Shown: positions 1-9,002 of the stretch, in pieces
Layout of the letters: each line of letters opens with the position of its first letter
Numbering within the stretch: the stretch's first letter is position 1
Virus record (IMG/VR): IMGVR_UViG_3300024317_000016
Span: 1-24,310 of that record
Length of the DNA: 24,310 bases
Source: a virus
Reading direction: 5' to 3' (one strand)
The notes under the pieces: generated by a model
Seen by the model: the letters and a program-made list of their open reading frames with translations, nothing else
What the model was told of the DNA's origin: nothing
The model's database searches: none
Made by a program: the position numbers and the translations under genes

Positions 1-2893
1 TCACGGAGGGATCCGAGGACAGGAGACGTACTTTAGTAATCGTGCCGGTCGCCGGGACACTGACGAACCCTGCGATCCCGGTCGCGATCACCGCCACGCC
101 GTCGCCGATGATCATCCCGATCACGCGCTTGAGTGTCGACGCGCTGTAGACGCCGGAGGCCGCGTGTACGTAGCCCGTGCCTGTCGCGCGCTTGACGAGT
201 TTCCCCGTCGTACTGTCGAACAGGACGATCTCTGCGTCGACCGCCGAGGACGGCCCGACGACGTCCCCCACGGCCGGCGCCGCGATCGTCAGCGTCGATC
301 CGGCGCCTCCATCCGTCAGTGTGATCCCGGTGCCGGCCGTGAGGACCCGCTCCGCTGACAGCGTCGCATCGGTGCCGAGCGTCAGATAGGAGGCCCCCGT
401 CGGAGCGCCGCCGCCGCCGCCGGAGGACGCGATCGTCAGCGTCGATCCGGCGCCGCCGTCCGTGAGTGTGATGTTGCTTCCGGCCGTGAGGACCCGTTCC
501 GACGTGAGCTCCGCATGGGTAGCGAGCACGACGTATTGCGGCGTGTTGGGCGCCGCGGCGAGGTTTCCGCGCGCCGTCGCCGCGGCCGCCACGTCCGACA
601 GATTGAGCGATCGCCGCAAATACCGTGCATCCCCTTGCGCCTCCGTGATACCGGATCCGCCGCTCGAGCTTGATCCCCCGGCCTGAAAACTGACGTCATC
701 GATATAGAAACTGAACGCGCCGCCGTTCCCGACGCCGGCGATCCGTACTTGGTTGATCGTGGTCCCAACCGGGACGGCAAAACTCCCGATCGGGATCGCG
801 ACCTGCTGATAGACGCCCGTCACGCTCGAATCAAAGCCGAGAAATCCCGTCACGATCGAGACGAGCGATCCTTTCAGGACGCCGCCCGAATAGAGGCCGA
901 CGCGCAGGATCCGATTGTTGCCCCAGGCCGCGAGCGATCGAATGTAGAGGACAAGCGACGTCAACGAGGACGGATCCATAGACCCGGCGCCGATCTGCCC
1001 TTGCGCATAGGCGCCATTCGTGACAGTGGTTCCCGCGATCGCCTTTGTCCCGGTCCGCGGCGCCGTGGTGGACGCGAGACTGAACCCCGATCCCGATGTC
1101 GACCAGTCCCACTCCCCGGATCCACTCCCGAGGTTTTCGGCGTAGAGGACAGTGGCCGTCACACTGGCGGCGCTCGAGGCCGCCGGGACCAGTACGATCC
1201 CGAGTTTGACTTGTGTCGCCGGATCCGTGTCCGGTTCACTCGGCGTCGCCGCCGGCGTCCCGGTGACGACCACGACGGCGCCGGCGGTATCTACGGCGAT
1301 CACGTCGATCCGATCGAGCGTCGCATCCGCCGCCGTCAGAGTCACGATTTGTTCCGGCGCGCTGTAGAGCAGTCCGCCGATCGCATAGGTCGCCGCACTG
1401 ACCCGAAACGTGTAGGCAGAGATCCACGCGATCTGTCCGCCAGAGATCAGGAACGTGCCTTGCGCTTGCGCGCCGCCAGGGACGATCGCCGCGAGCGTCT
1501 CGAGGACATACGCCTCCGACGCGACCCGTTCCCCATTCACGAGCATGTGCCCATGCACGTGAAACGTGTTCGCGTCACCGTCCGTGTGATCCTCGCCGTC
1601 GAGGCCGAAACTGATCGCGAGCGGCGCCGTGACGTCCGTATAGGCGCCGGCGATCATCGATCCAAGAATCGCCCGCGGCCCTTCCGCGATCGCGAGATAC
1701 AAGATCGCATCGGCGACTCCGGACACACTCGAGAATGCGATCGTGGCATCCGTCGACGTGACGGCCGACACGGTGGCTTGGAGCTCCACCGATCCGGAAC
1801 TGGCGGCCCGTGTCTCGAGGACGAGATCGGTATAGGTCGCCCGCCGATACACGGAGGGATTTGCGGCATCCACACCGCCGATCCAGATCCCTCCGCTGTC
1901 CGACCCGGACCCGCCGCCATCCGTCCAGGCGCCGAAGGCCAGGCCCATATCGGCCTTATTCGCGCTGGCGGACCCTTGCAAGGTTTGCAGGATGATCCCG
2001 CGCGCCTGAAATCCCGGCGTGATCGTCACGTTGCCCGGTGACGTCGGCGCCGCCAGGGTCCCGAGCGCGAACCGCACGCCGGCGAGCGCGAGAATGTGTT
2101 GGACGGGTTGATGTGTCAGTGTGCCGGCGTCGCGCGTGATCGTGAACCCGTTCCCGGACGCCGCCGTGATCGAGGCGCCCATAAGCTCCGTGCCGCCCGA
2201 CAAGTTGGCGAGGCGCACCGACGAGACGCGATCGGTATGCTGCCCGCGGTAATTGTCCGCGGCGCCGCCGGTACCCCGTCCCAGGGTCCAGCCACAGATA
2301 TTGTCGGAGGCATTCGAGAATCCGAACCCGTGAATGGATCCGAACGGCGCGCCGAAGCTGTAATCCCCGGTGCCGAATTCGTCCGCGGCGCCGCCCATCA
2401 CGATAAACGCCGTGGGTGCAAACCCTAACCCCGTGACATCGATCGTTCCGCCGCTCGAGACGTTGATTTTTTGCTGGACAAATCGCGCCTCGATATCGCC
2501 GCCGAGGACCAGCGCATGATAGAGCGCCGCGGATCCGTCGTTCGTGATCCAGTTGATCGAGAATCCGTCGGCCGTGAACGCGACGAACTGGCCCTCCACA
2601 GTCGCCGCCGGATCGGCGCCGGACGTCGCGCCACTTTTCCATGCGATCCGGTTCGTCCGTTCCCCTTGCGCGGATGTGGTCGCCGCTTCGCCGCCCGGAT
2701 GATGGATGAACCGAACGGATTGTTTGACGCCGTCCGTCATCCCGAGGCCGAGCGTCGCCGCCGTGGTCGCGCCGGAGGCCGTTTGACCCGTCGACCAGAG
2801 GAGGAGCGCTTTCCCCTGAAATCCCACACCCGTGATCGTCTGGACCCCGGCCGCGGTCGCTTTCGCAAATTGCAGGTATTGCGAGGACAGCAC
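1..2893 (-). CDS. Tail fibre / receptor-binding protein, C-terminus cut by window edge
   Basis: A frame open from a GTG at 2893 to the left edge gives 964 visible residues with no stop. A GGAG lies 9 nt before this GTG. Residues about 1-140, 140-275 and 280-410 look like three diverged copies of one beta-rich domain. About 420-560 resembles a common phage fibre/baseplate segment with the phrase LDRIDVIAVDT. About 560-735 looks like a jelly-roll, carbohydrate-binding-like domain ending near YIDDVSF. From about 745 there is a fibre repeat (GITEAQGDARYL, then LNLSDVAAAATARGNL), followed by two copies of ERVLTAG..ITLTDGGAGSTLTIA near 796 and 846. These are typical of trimeric receptor-binding fibres. 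It lies directly downstream of the tail hub gene, in the same frame and separated by one TGA. The fibre role is well supported; the ligand is unknown. Confidence 0.85.
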   Translation of the reverse strand, partial: MLSSQYLQFAKATAAGVQTITGVGFQGKALLLWSTGQTASGATTAATLGLGMTDGVKQSVRFIHHPGGEAATTSAQGERTNRIAWKSGATSGADPAATVEGQFVAFTADGFSINWITNDGSAALYHALVLGGDIEARFVQQKINVSSGGTIDVTGLGFAPTAFIVMGGAADEFGTGDYSFGAPFGSIHGFGFSNASDNICGWTLGRGTGGAADNYRGQHTDRVSSVRLANLSGGTELMGASITAASGNGFTITRDAGTLTHQPVQHILALAGVRFALGTLAAPTSPGNVTITPGFQARGIILQTLQGSASANKADMGLAFGAWTDGGGSGSDSGGIWIGGVDAANPSVYRRATYTDLVLETRAASSGSVELQATVSAVTSTDATIAFSSVSGVADAILYLAIAEGPRAILGSMIAGAYTDVTAPLAISFGLDGEDHTDGDANTFHVHGHMLVNGERVASEAYVLETLAAIVPGGAQAQGTFLISGGQIAWISAYTFRVSAATYAIGGLLYSAPEQIVTLTAADATLDRIDVIAVDTAGAVVVVTGTPAATPSEPDTDPATQVKLGIVLVPAASSAASVTATVLYAENLGSGSGEWDWSTSGSGFSLASTTAPRTGTKAIAGTTVTNGAYAQGQIGAGSMDPSSLTSLVLYIRSLAAWGNNRILRVGLYSGGVLKGSLVSIVTGFLGFDSSVTGVYQQVAIPIGSFAVPVGTTINQVRIAGVGNGGAFSFYIDDVSFQAGGSSSSGGSGITEAQGDARYLRRSLNLSDVAAAATARGNLAAAPNTPQYVVLATHAELTSERVLTAGSNITLTDGGAGSTLTIASSGGGGGAPTGASYLTLGTDATLSAERVLTAGTGITLTDGGAGSTLTIAAPAVGDVVGPSSAVDAEIVLFDSTTGKLVKRATGTGYVHAASGVYSASTLKRVIGMIIGDGVAVIATGIAGFVSVPATGTITKVRLLSSDPSV
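282..516 (-). repeat. Imperfect direct repeat in the fibre gene, period 147 bp
   Basis: Two copies of about 88 bp, near 282-370 and 429-516, start with the same gcgatcgtcagcgtcgatcc and share gccgtgaggacccg. The offset of 147 bp equals 49 codons, so the protein repeats in frame. Each copy encodes ERVLTAG plus ITLTDGGAGSTLTIA, a beta-strand unit seen in phage tail fibres. The copies differ mostly by single bases, which suggests an old internal duplication under protein-level selection. Confidence 0.8.
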
Positions 2894-2896
2894 GGA

Positions 2897-4441
2897 TCAG
2901 ATCTCCGCATCCGTAATGTGATTGTCGTACCCGAACACTTGGCAGGACTCGAATCCCCCTGTGGCCGTGATGGCACTGCCGCCGCCGCCGACCACGATCG
3001 AGTTTTCGGTTTTGTAGTACAGGAAATCGGCGTCGCCGCCGAATCGGCCGCCGTCGTTGTACTGCACGGCGCGATTCGGCCCGCCCGGCCCGACCTGATG
3101 CACGCCGCCCTCACCGCCACTCGAGATTCCGGACGTCTCGCCGGCCTTGTCCCCGAGCCAGTCTTTATAGAGATCGCGCCATCCGCGGCGCCCCAAGTTG
3201 GTTTCGGCTCGGATCTCCGCCGTGATCTCCCGGATCAAACGGTTCTGACTGTCGCGCGTGACGACGTCCGTCAGGATGGCGGCGCCGGACAAATTCCGCG
3301 CCGGGACCGTCACGGTTTGCGTTTGCCCAGGCCGGAGGCCTTGCTCGAATGTTTTATAGGTGAGCGTTTGCGTCGCCGTCAGCGCTTGCGCGAGATAGCC
3401 CTCCGCGAGACTTTGCGCGGTCGCATCCGTGGGCACTGAATCGACAACTACGACTTTTTCCCACAGCCCAACCGCAGCCTGTGAGGCGAGATCGTCCGCT
3501 TGCCCGAGGCCCTCAAACGTCCCGTTAAAGATGATCTCGATCAGCGATCCGAGCGCCGGCGTCCCGATATTCCGCGTGATCGTGTTCGTCCCGGGATCGT
3601 AGGTCCACATCGCGGCGTCCGCGTCGCCCGTGACGTTCAAGGTTTCGTTGGCGTCCTCCCCCGGCGTAAAGACCCCGTCGGCCGCATAGGCCACATACCC
3701 GCGTGTGGCACTCGGAACGTATTGGAGCTGAAACGTCGTCGCCGATCCGTCGCCTGTGAACGATTCGAGGTGATTATCTTCCTGTTTCGCGGGGACCTTC
3801 ACGATCACCCGGTTCGCGAAATGATCGCGCCGTGGTTCGACTTCGATATCGCCGACGACCTCCGGGAGCAGGTTTCCGATCAGATCGAACGGCGCCGCGA
3901 GTGTCGACGGTTGCGCCATACTCAGGACTTTGAAACTGTCGATCGTCCACGCGAACTGCTCGCCGAATCCTGCCGTCAGCGTCGATAGTTCGTTGAGGAC
4001 CTCCGTCAGCGGACGATAGACATAGATGAGCTCCGGGAGCGTCGGCCCGTCGACCTGTCCGGCGTCGAGCGTCACGCCATATCCGGCCAGATAGCTTGTC
4101 ACCACGATCAGCGCCGCTTTGAGGGTCCCGGCAGGGATCGTTTCGTTGACATACCGGCGATCCGTGTACGCGGTGAAATCCCCGGCCGATACGATCGTCT
4201 CGATCGCCGGTTTGGCGCCGCCGTGAAACCCGCGTTCTGTGACCCGTTCGACCAGGCCGCCGAACACGCGACCGCCGTCCTCCTCGATAATGACTTGCGC
4301 GTCCATCGCAGGCCGATAGGTCCCATCGAACGACACGATCGCAAAGGCCGCCGTGGTCCGGCCGTTCAAGGTTTCGGAGAGATGCAGCGACCCCGCGCGG
4401 ATCGCTTTCGGGACGCCGGCGATCGTCAGGGTCCAGATCAT
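2897..4441 (-). CDS. Tail tip / baseplate hub-like minor tail protein
   Basis: 514 residues starting at an ATG that overlaps the tape measure stop as ATGA. Position directly after the tape measure and before the fibre is where siphophages encode distal tail, hub and Tal-like proteins. The N-terminal half (WTLTIAG..., DGGRVFGGLVERV, FTAYTDRRYVNETIPAGTL) has the strand-rich look of hub proteins that cap the tail tube. The C-terminal part is rich in Gly and contains AVQYNDGGRFGGDADFLYY, a phrase typical of adhesin-like tail proteins, so the end may carry a fibre docking segment. No peptidase or lysozyme motif was recognised. Assignment rests on position and general resemblance; the exact sub-family is unsure. 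Confidence 0.7.
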   Translation of the reverse strand: MIWTLTIAGVPKAIRAGSLHLSETLNGRTTAAFAIVSFDGTYRPAMDAQVIIEEDGGRVFGGLVERVTERGFHGGAKPAIETIVSAGDFTAYTDRRYVNETIPAGTLKAALIVVTSYLAGYGVTLDAGQVDGPTLPELIYVYRPLTEVLNELSTLTAGFGEQFAWTIDSFKVLSMAQPSTLAAPFDLIGNLLPEVVGDIEVEPRRDHFANRVIVKVPAKQEDNHLESFTGDGSATTFQLQYVPSATRGYVAYAADGVFTPGEDANETLNVTGDADAAMWTYDPGTNTITRNIGTPALGSLIEIIFNGTFEGLGQADDLASQAAVGLWEKVVVVDSVPTDATAQSLAEGYLAQALTATQTLTYKTFEQGLRPGQTQTVTVPARNLSGAAILTDVVTRDSQNRLIREITAEIRAETNLGRRGWRDLYKDWLGDKAGETSGISSGGEGGVHQVGPGGPNRAVQYNDGGRFGGDADFLYYKTENSIVVGGGGSAITATGGFESCQVFGYDNHITDAEI

Positions 4442-7400
4442 CCGAGGCGATACCGTTGCACGACGCCCGGGAGATGTGGAACGAGAAATTCCGCCGCGGC
4501 CCGGCCATCCTGTTCAAAAATCACGCGCATCCCCTCGAGCGCCGGCGTCAGGCCCCCCGACAGCGGCACGATCGCTTCCGGTCCACGCTCGCCGATAAAC
4601 GCGAGGGTTTTTTTCATCACGATCCCGCCGTCCCCGAGCGCCGGGATGCCGGACGTATCAAACCCGAATTGGATCCGCGGATCCCCTGTCGCGAAGCGGT
4701 CCCAATCATCCGGGAGATCGAGCTCGACCGGGACCGTGATCGGCGGGACCTTAATCCGCCCGAACGTGCCCGCGATATCGTCCGCGGCCGCTTTCGAGGA
4801 CCCCGCCAGGCCGGACAGACTCCCGCCGACTTTGGTTTGAAACGCTGCGCCGCTCTGTTGCGCGGCGCGCGTCAGTTCGTTTTCAATGAACCGCGCGGCG
4901 TCCGCTGATTGCTTCCGGAATACCTCGCCCATCCCGTTTGCGGACTCCTTCGCCGCGATGGGGATCTGCGTCAGGATCTTGTCCCTGAACCCATCCAGCG
5001 ACGGGAACGCTCCCGTGATCCCTGTGGAGAATGCCGCGCCGATTGTCGCGCCCGCGTCCGCGGCCGCCGGCGGGATCTGCGTCCGGATCTTGTCTGCGAA
5101 CGATCCCACGGAGGCGCCGGCCGCATCGACGCCGGTACTAAAGGCCGTGCCGATCGTTGCGCCGGCATCGACGGCCGCGGCCGCGGTCGCCCGGATGCCG
5201 TCCGGGATCTTGGCGCCGAACGTATCCGCGATCGCGAGGAGGACCTCGAGGGTTTTCTCTTGTGTCGATTTGAACTGATTCCCGACGATCCCTTGCGCCT
5301 CGGCCTGTTTGAGAATCCCCTCCGTGGTCGCATCGGTGATCGATCCGAATTGCTGCTCCGCCTCAAATAGCGCTTGGAGTACAGGTTGCGACAGCGCCAA
5401 CGCTTGCGATAGATCCCCGCCGTGATTCGCCACTTCCTGCAGCGATTGCCCGATGTCGGCCGCGAGCGCTTGAAACCCGGCCGGATCCAGATCCTTCGCC
5501 TCGAACAGGCCCCGGAAAATCTGTCCCGACGTCTGGACGTTTTGGAGGAACGGCCCGGTGATCTCCGAGTTGATGAGATCGAACTGTCCGAGGAGCTTGT
5601 CAATAACCGGCGTCGACCCGGCCCCGAACTCAGCGACGCCGGACTTGAGCGCTTGGAAGGACGGCGCGAGCGCTTGAATCGCGGCGAACCCGTCCCCGGT
5701 TTCCTTGACGATCCCCGCGAACGTCGACTGGACGATCACGCCGAGGCGTTCAAATTCCGGTTGCGTCCGCGCCGCCACGGCCTGCAACTGCCCCTGCAGA
5801 TCGGCCAGTTTCTTCCCTTCGTCCCCGGTGAGGAGCTCCGGCGGACGGCCGGCGAGCAGTTGCGTCCGTTGTTCGATCAGCGCCGCGAACTGATTGGTAT
5901 AGAGCGCCGTCCGTGCGTTGACCGCCGTTTGCGCCTGATCTAGGCCTTTGAGGTGCGCCTGATAGGCCGCGAGCGCCTCATTGACATCAGAGACCGCCCG
6001 CGTGAATTTGTCCGCCTCGACCGTTGTAAACGCTCGCGCCAGGGCCGCCGCGACCTCCGGTCCGGCCCGTTGCGCGAGCGCGCGGATCTTCTCGAGGCCG
6101 CCGAGCTGCGCCTGCAGTTGCAGTTGCGAGGCCCGGACGCCGCTCTGCTCGACCTCGAGCGCATTGGGACCGATCGCGCCGCCGAGGAGGCCCGCCGATA
6201 GGCCGACGGCGCCGCCGACGGGACCGCCGAGCGCAAACCCCTGCAGGCCGCCGGCGATCGCCCCGGAGATGGACCCCGCGAATTTGCCCATTTGCTGCGC
6301 GAACTGCGCGCCCTGTGCAAACGCGACGAGACCTGTCCCGATGTTCCCGGCGAGCCGTTCCCCGATCGTGATCGCGGCCCCGCCGTCCGCGGCCCGTTTG
6401 GCGGACTCCGCGAACGTGTCCACAAAGGCCGATCCGAGCGCCGCCCCAAACCCCGCGACCGCGCCGACCGTGTTCCCGCCCTGTAACGCGGTGACTGCCG
6501 TCTCGAGCGCTTGTGGCAGGTTATGCGCGAATTCCGCGGAGGCCCGCTGGAAGGCGTTGGAAAATTCCTTGCCGGCTTTCTGCCCGAACAGCGCGAAGGA
6601 CGCGAGCTGGCCCGACGTGAATCCGATCCCACTCAGGCCCATTCCGAACCCGGGGAACGTCCCGATCACTTGATCGATCTGCCGCCACTGCCGCTCCACG
6701 TCGGCCCCGAATCGATCTAAGCGATCGCCGATCGAACGAATAGAGTCACCGGCGATCTTCGCCAGTTCCTTCATTTCGTCCTGCATGTCCTTCGTACTGA
6801 ACGCTTTCATCCGGCGATCGAGCGCGTCCACGTCCCCGACGATCGTGAGGATCTCTTTTTTCGCCGCCAGGGATTCAAAGGCGGCCGCGACCCGTTCCAC
6901 GCTTTCCTTGATCGCGATCTCCCAGACGTGCGCTTTTTCGGCGGACTTGGCCGCCTCCGGGCCGAAGAGATCCACGAGTTGGGACAGCGTCGCGCCGTGC
7001 GCGGCCGCCCGATCGATCTGTTGCGTGAGCTCCGCCAGGCTCTTAGTGAACGATTTGAACGCCTCCACACTGTCGGCGTCCGGCGGAGGCGGGACCCCTT
7101 TCAGCTTCGCCCGCATCGCGTCGGCGGCGTCCGCGATCTCGGATTGGATCCGCGCGAACGTCGATCCGAAATCATCCCCGGCGGACTTGGCGGCCGCGGC
7201 GATCCCTTGTGCCACGGTCCGCACGGTTGCGCCCGCGAGCGCCGCGCCGGCCGCGACACTGTCCAGCGGTTTCCGCAGGGCCGCCAGGTTTGCCTCGAGC
7301 GCATCAAAGGCGGATTGATGTGTCCCGCCCCCGAGCGCGAGGTCGAGCGCCCGGCCCACGGAGATGATCGCCGGCGCGAGGTCGAGAAAATCTTTGGTTT

Positions 7401-8430
7401 CCTGCGTGACGCGCGCCGAGATGTCGACGGCCCACTGCGCCACGCCGTCGACCATCCGCGCGAGGACCTCGAGGAGGTGCGCGGCCGCCTCGCCGACGAA
7501 CACGACAAACCGATCGAAGGCCTCGCCGGCGCCCTTCGTCCCGGTGACGATTCCCTTGACCGCATCCAGGAAAATCCCGCCGAACACTTCGGTAAACGCG
7601 ACCGCGGCCGGGAGCAGCTTGGCGCCGAGCTGTTGCGTGAGGCCGTCCGCCGCGGCTTGAATCGCGCCGAGGCCATCGTGGAAACGGTCCGCCGCGACCG
7701 CCGTCCGCGTGGACATCACGATCCCGAGATCGTTCGCTTGATCGAGGAGTTTTTTGATCCCGTCGGATCCTTCCGCCGCCAGGCTCGCGACGTCCTTGAA
7801 CGACTTCCCGAAAATCGCGACGCCGGCCGCGGCGCGTTGGCTGGCATTCGGGAGATCACCAATCGCGCCGAGGATTTGCTGAAAGGCTTTTTCGGGCGCC
7901 TCGCTTTTGAGCGTTTGGAATGACAGGCCAAGACTCTTGACCGCCTCGCGCGTTTTCTCCGCTCCGGCGCCGAGGTTTGCCTCGAGCTTGAACACGGCGC
8001 CCGTGATCGACTCGAGCGACGTTCCGCTCTGTTGCGCGGCGAATTTGAACCCGGAGAGCGCCTCGACACTAAGGCCGGTTTGCTGCGCGAGGGTGAAAAA
8101 CTGATCGCCGAGCTCCGCGGTCTTTTTGAGCGCCTCGTTCGCGGTCCCGGCGATCGTTTCGACGCCCGCTTGGACCGCCTTAAACGCGACCGCCGCGCCG
8201 GCCGCGGCCGCGGTGACGCCGACCACGGCGACGCCGATCGTCCCAACGACGGATCCGAACTGCGAAAACGCCTTACTGACGCCGTCGATCGTCCCGGTGA
8301 TCTTTGCCGCGAACTGATCGAACCCGCCTTTAAAGTCCTCGACCGTTTTGGTCGCGTCTTTGAATGACGTCTGGAATTCGGCGAGTTGCGCCGACAGGCG
8401 GACAGCGAGCGTCGCGATCGGTCCGGCCAT
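4438..8430 (-). CDS. Tail tape measure protein
   Basis: 1330 residues, the largest complete gene, in the standard place between tail chaperones and tail tip genes. The tape measure sets tail length and leaves the tail at DNA ejection. At roughly 1.5 angstrom per residue this would fit a tail of up to about 200 nm. Visible features: long Ala/Gln/Lys-rich helical stretches, a hydrophobic stretch at about 62-88, another Gly/Ala-rich hydrophobic stretch around 700-745, and a 37-residue duplication (DAGATIG.AFSTG ... DKI.TQIP.AA) near 1085-1160. The C-terminus has the phrase LAFIGERGPEAIVPL, widespread at tape measure C-termini. The ATG lies 3 nt after the stop of the small upstream gene. No lytic transglycosylase motif was recognised. 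Confidence 0.95.
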   Translation of the reverse strand: MAGPIATLAVRLSAQLAEFQTSFKDATKTVEDFKGGFDQFAAKITGTIDGVSKAFSQFGSVVGTIGVAVVGVTAAAAGAAVAFKAVQAGVETIAGTANEALKKTAELGDQFFTLAQQTGLSVEALSGFKFAAQQSGTSLESITGAVFKLEANLGAGAEKTREAVKSLGLSFQTLKSEAPEKAFQQILGAIGDLPNASQRAAAGVAIFGKSFKDVASLAAEGSDGIKKLLDQANDLGIVMSTRTAVAADRFHDGLGAIQAAADGLTQQLGAKLLPAAVAFTEVFGGIFLDAVKGIVTGTKGAGEAFDRFVVFVGEAAAHLLEVLARMVDGVAQWAVDISARVTQETKDFLDLAPAIISVGRALDLALGGGTHQSAFDALEANLAALRKPLDSVAAGAALAGATVRTVAQGIAAAAKSAGDDFGSTFARIQSEIADAADAMRAKLKGVPPPPDADSVEAFKSFTKSLAELTQQIDRAAAHGATLSQLVDLFGPEAAKSAEKAHVWEIAIKESVERVAAAFESLAAKKEILTIVGDVDALDRRMKAFSTKDMQDEMKELAKIAGDSIRSIGDRLDRFGADVERQWRQIDQVIGTFPGFGMGLSGIGFTSGQLASFALFGQKAGKEFSNAFQRASAEFAHNLPQALETAVTALQGGNTVGAVAGFGAALGSAFVDTFAESAKRAADGGAAITIGERLAGNIGTGLVAFAQGAQFAQQMGKFAGSISGAIAGGLQGFALGGPVGGAVGLSAGLLGGAIGPNALEVEQSGVRASQLQLQAQLGGLEKIRALAQRAGPEVAAALARAFTTVEADKFTRAVSDVNEALAAYQAHLKGLDQAQTAVNARTALYTNQFAALIEQRTQLLAGRPPELLTGDEGKKLADLQGQLQAVAARTQPEFERLGVIVQSTFAGIVKETGDGFAAIQALAPSFQALKSGVAEFGAGSTPVIDKLLGQFDLINSEITGPFLQNVQTSGQIFRGLFEAKDLDPAGFQALAADIGQSLQEVANHGGDLSQALALSQPVLQALFEAEQQFGSITDATTEGILKQAEAQGIVGNQFKSTQEKTLEVLLAIADTFGAKIPDGIRATAAAAVDAGATIGTAFSTGVDAAGASVGSFADKIRTQIPPAAADAGATIGAAFSTGITGAFPSLDGFRDKILTQIPIAAKESANGMGEVFRKQSADAARFIENELTRAAQQSGAAFQTKVGGSLSGLAGSSKAAADDIAGTFGRIKVPPITVPVELDLPDDWDRFATGDPRIQFGFDTSGIPALGDGGIVMKKTLAFIGERGPEAIVPLSGGLTPALEGMRVIFEQDGRAAAEFLVPHLPGVVQRYRLG

Positions 8431-8433
8431 GTG

Positions 8434-8592
8434 TCAGCGCCTCCCGTACCACCAGAGGACCGCGAGGCCCACGAGGAGCAGGGTCCCGGTCCCGACTTCG
8501 TCACAGACCGCCGGCGCGCGGCGCGCCAGCCCGGCGACCGGGATCGCGGCCGCCATCCACAGGCCGGCTAGGAGCACCAGACGACGGATCAC
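8434..8592 (-). CDS. 52-residue protein with two predicted membrane segments
   Basis: A short gene whose GTG start overlaps the upstream stop as GTGA and which ends 3 nt before the tape measure ATG. The protein has two hydrophobic stretches (about residues 5-23 and 33-49) separated by a short charged loop with RRAPAVCDE, and ends in WWYGRR. It looks like a two-pass membrane mini-protein. Function is unknown. The spacing on both sides, with no room for anything else, makes it a credible translated gene. A holin or ejection accessory role is possible but nothing in the sequence decides it. Confidence 0.6.
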   Translation of the reverse strand: MIRRLVLLAGLWMAAAIPVAGLARRAPAVCDEVGTGTLLLVGLAVLWWYGRR

Positions 8593-9002
8593 AACGTCCG
8601 ACCGCGGGACAGATCCCGCTCGAGCTTGGGACCGATGTCGCGCATCCGCCGAATGAACGGATCCCGTTCCTGTTCCGCCGCCGGCCGGAACATCGGCCGC
8701 GCCGGCATCCGCACCGTACCGTATTCCACAAAGCGCCAATAGACCTCCGGTCCCGGCCGGCCGCCGATCCCGAACCCCGGCGCGATCCCAACGCGCCCGG
8801 CCGTCCCCGTACTCTTCGACGTGATCGCCGCGCGTAAGCGGCCCGTGAGGCCTCGAGGCGCCCGCGCCCGCGCCGCTTGTTCCACGGCAAAGGTGGACTT
8901 GGCGATCGCGTCCGCGGCGAGCGCTTTGGCGGCCTCCGGGACCGCGGCGATCGCCCGCTTCGTTGCCTCGAACCCCTCGAGGGTCGCCGTTACTGTAGCC
9001 AC
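8589..9002 (-). CDS. HK97 gp10-like neck / tail-terminator family protein
   Basis: With the GTG start chosen here the protein has 137 residues. It has the family pattern: LEGFEATKRAIAAVPEAA at the N-terminus, an alanine-rich helix, then a region reading GLTGRLRAAITS, and the conserved WRFVEYGT followed by MPARPMFRPA. These hallmarks match HK97 gp10-like proteins at the head-tail neck. The GTG at 9002 overlaps the stop of the frameshifted chaperone by 13 bp. An ATG at 9038 would add 12 residues (MGGGRIALSAQT) but would overlap that gene by 49 bp, so the start is uncertain. Its place after the tail chaperones, rather than beside the head-closure gene, is unusual. Confidence 0.82.
   Translation of the reverse strand: MATVTATLEGFEATKRAIAAVPEAAKALAADAIAKSTFAVEQAARARAPRGLTGRLRAAITSKSTGTAGRVGIAPGFGIGGRPGPEVYWRFVEYGTVRMPARPMFRPAAEQERDPFIRRMRDIGPKLERDLSRGRTL

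Noticed and set aside
282-516. Template/variable repeat pair of a diversity-generating retroelement
   Set aside because: No reverse transcriptase gene, and differences between copies are not confined to adenines; simple protein repeat fits better.
749-2041. Long plus-strand open frame of 430 codons
   Set aside because: It is antisense to the tail fibre, rich in Arg/Asp/Gly with no domain pattern, and exists because this GC-rich DNA has few stop codons.
1956-2642. Minus-strand frame of 228 codons inside the fibre region
   Set aside because: Arg-rich and without domain features; another frame across the same region carries the real fibre sequence.
2897-2899. TGA reassigned to an amino acid
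   Set aside because: TGA ends many genes here at sensible overlaps (for example the GTGA junctions), so the standard code holds; readthrough at this one site remains possible.
2471-3439. Plus-strand open frame of 322 codons
   Set aside because: It is antisense to the hub and fibre genes, which have clear family features and coupled starts.
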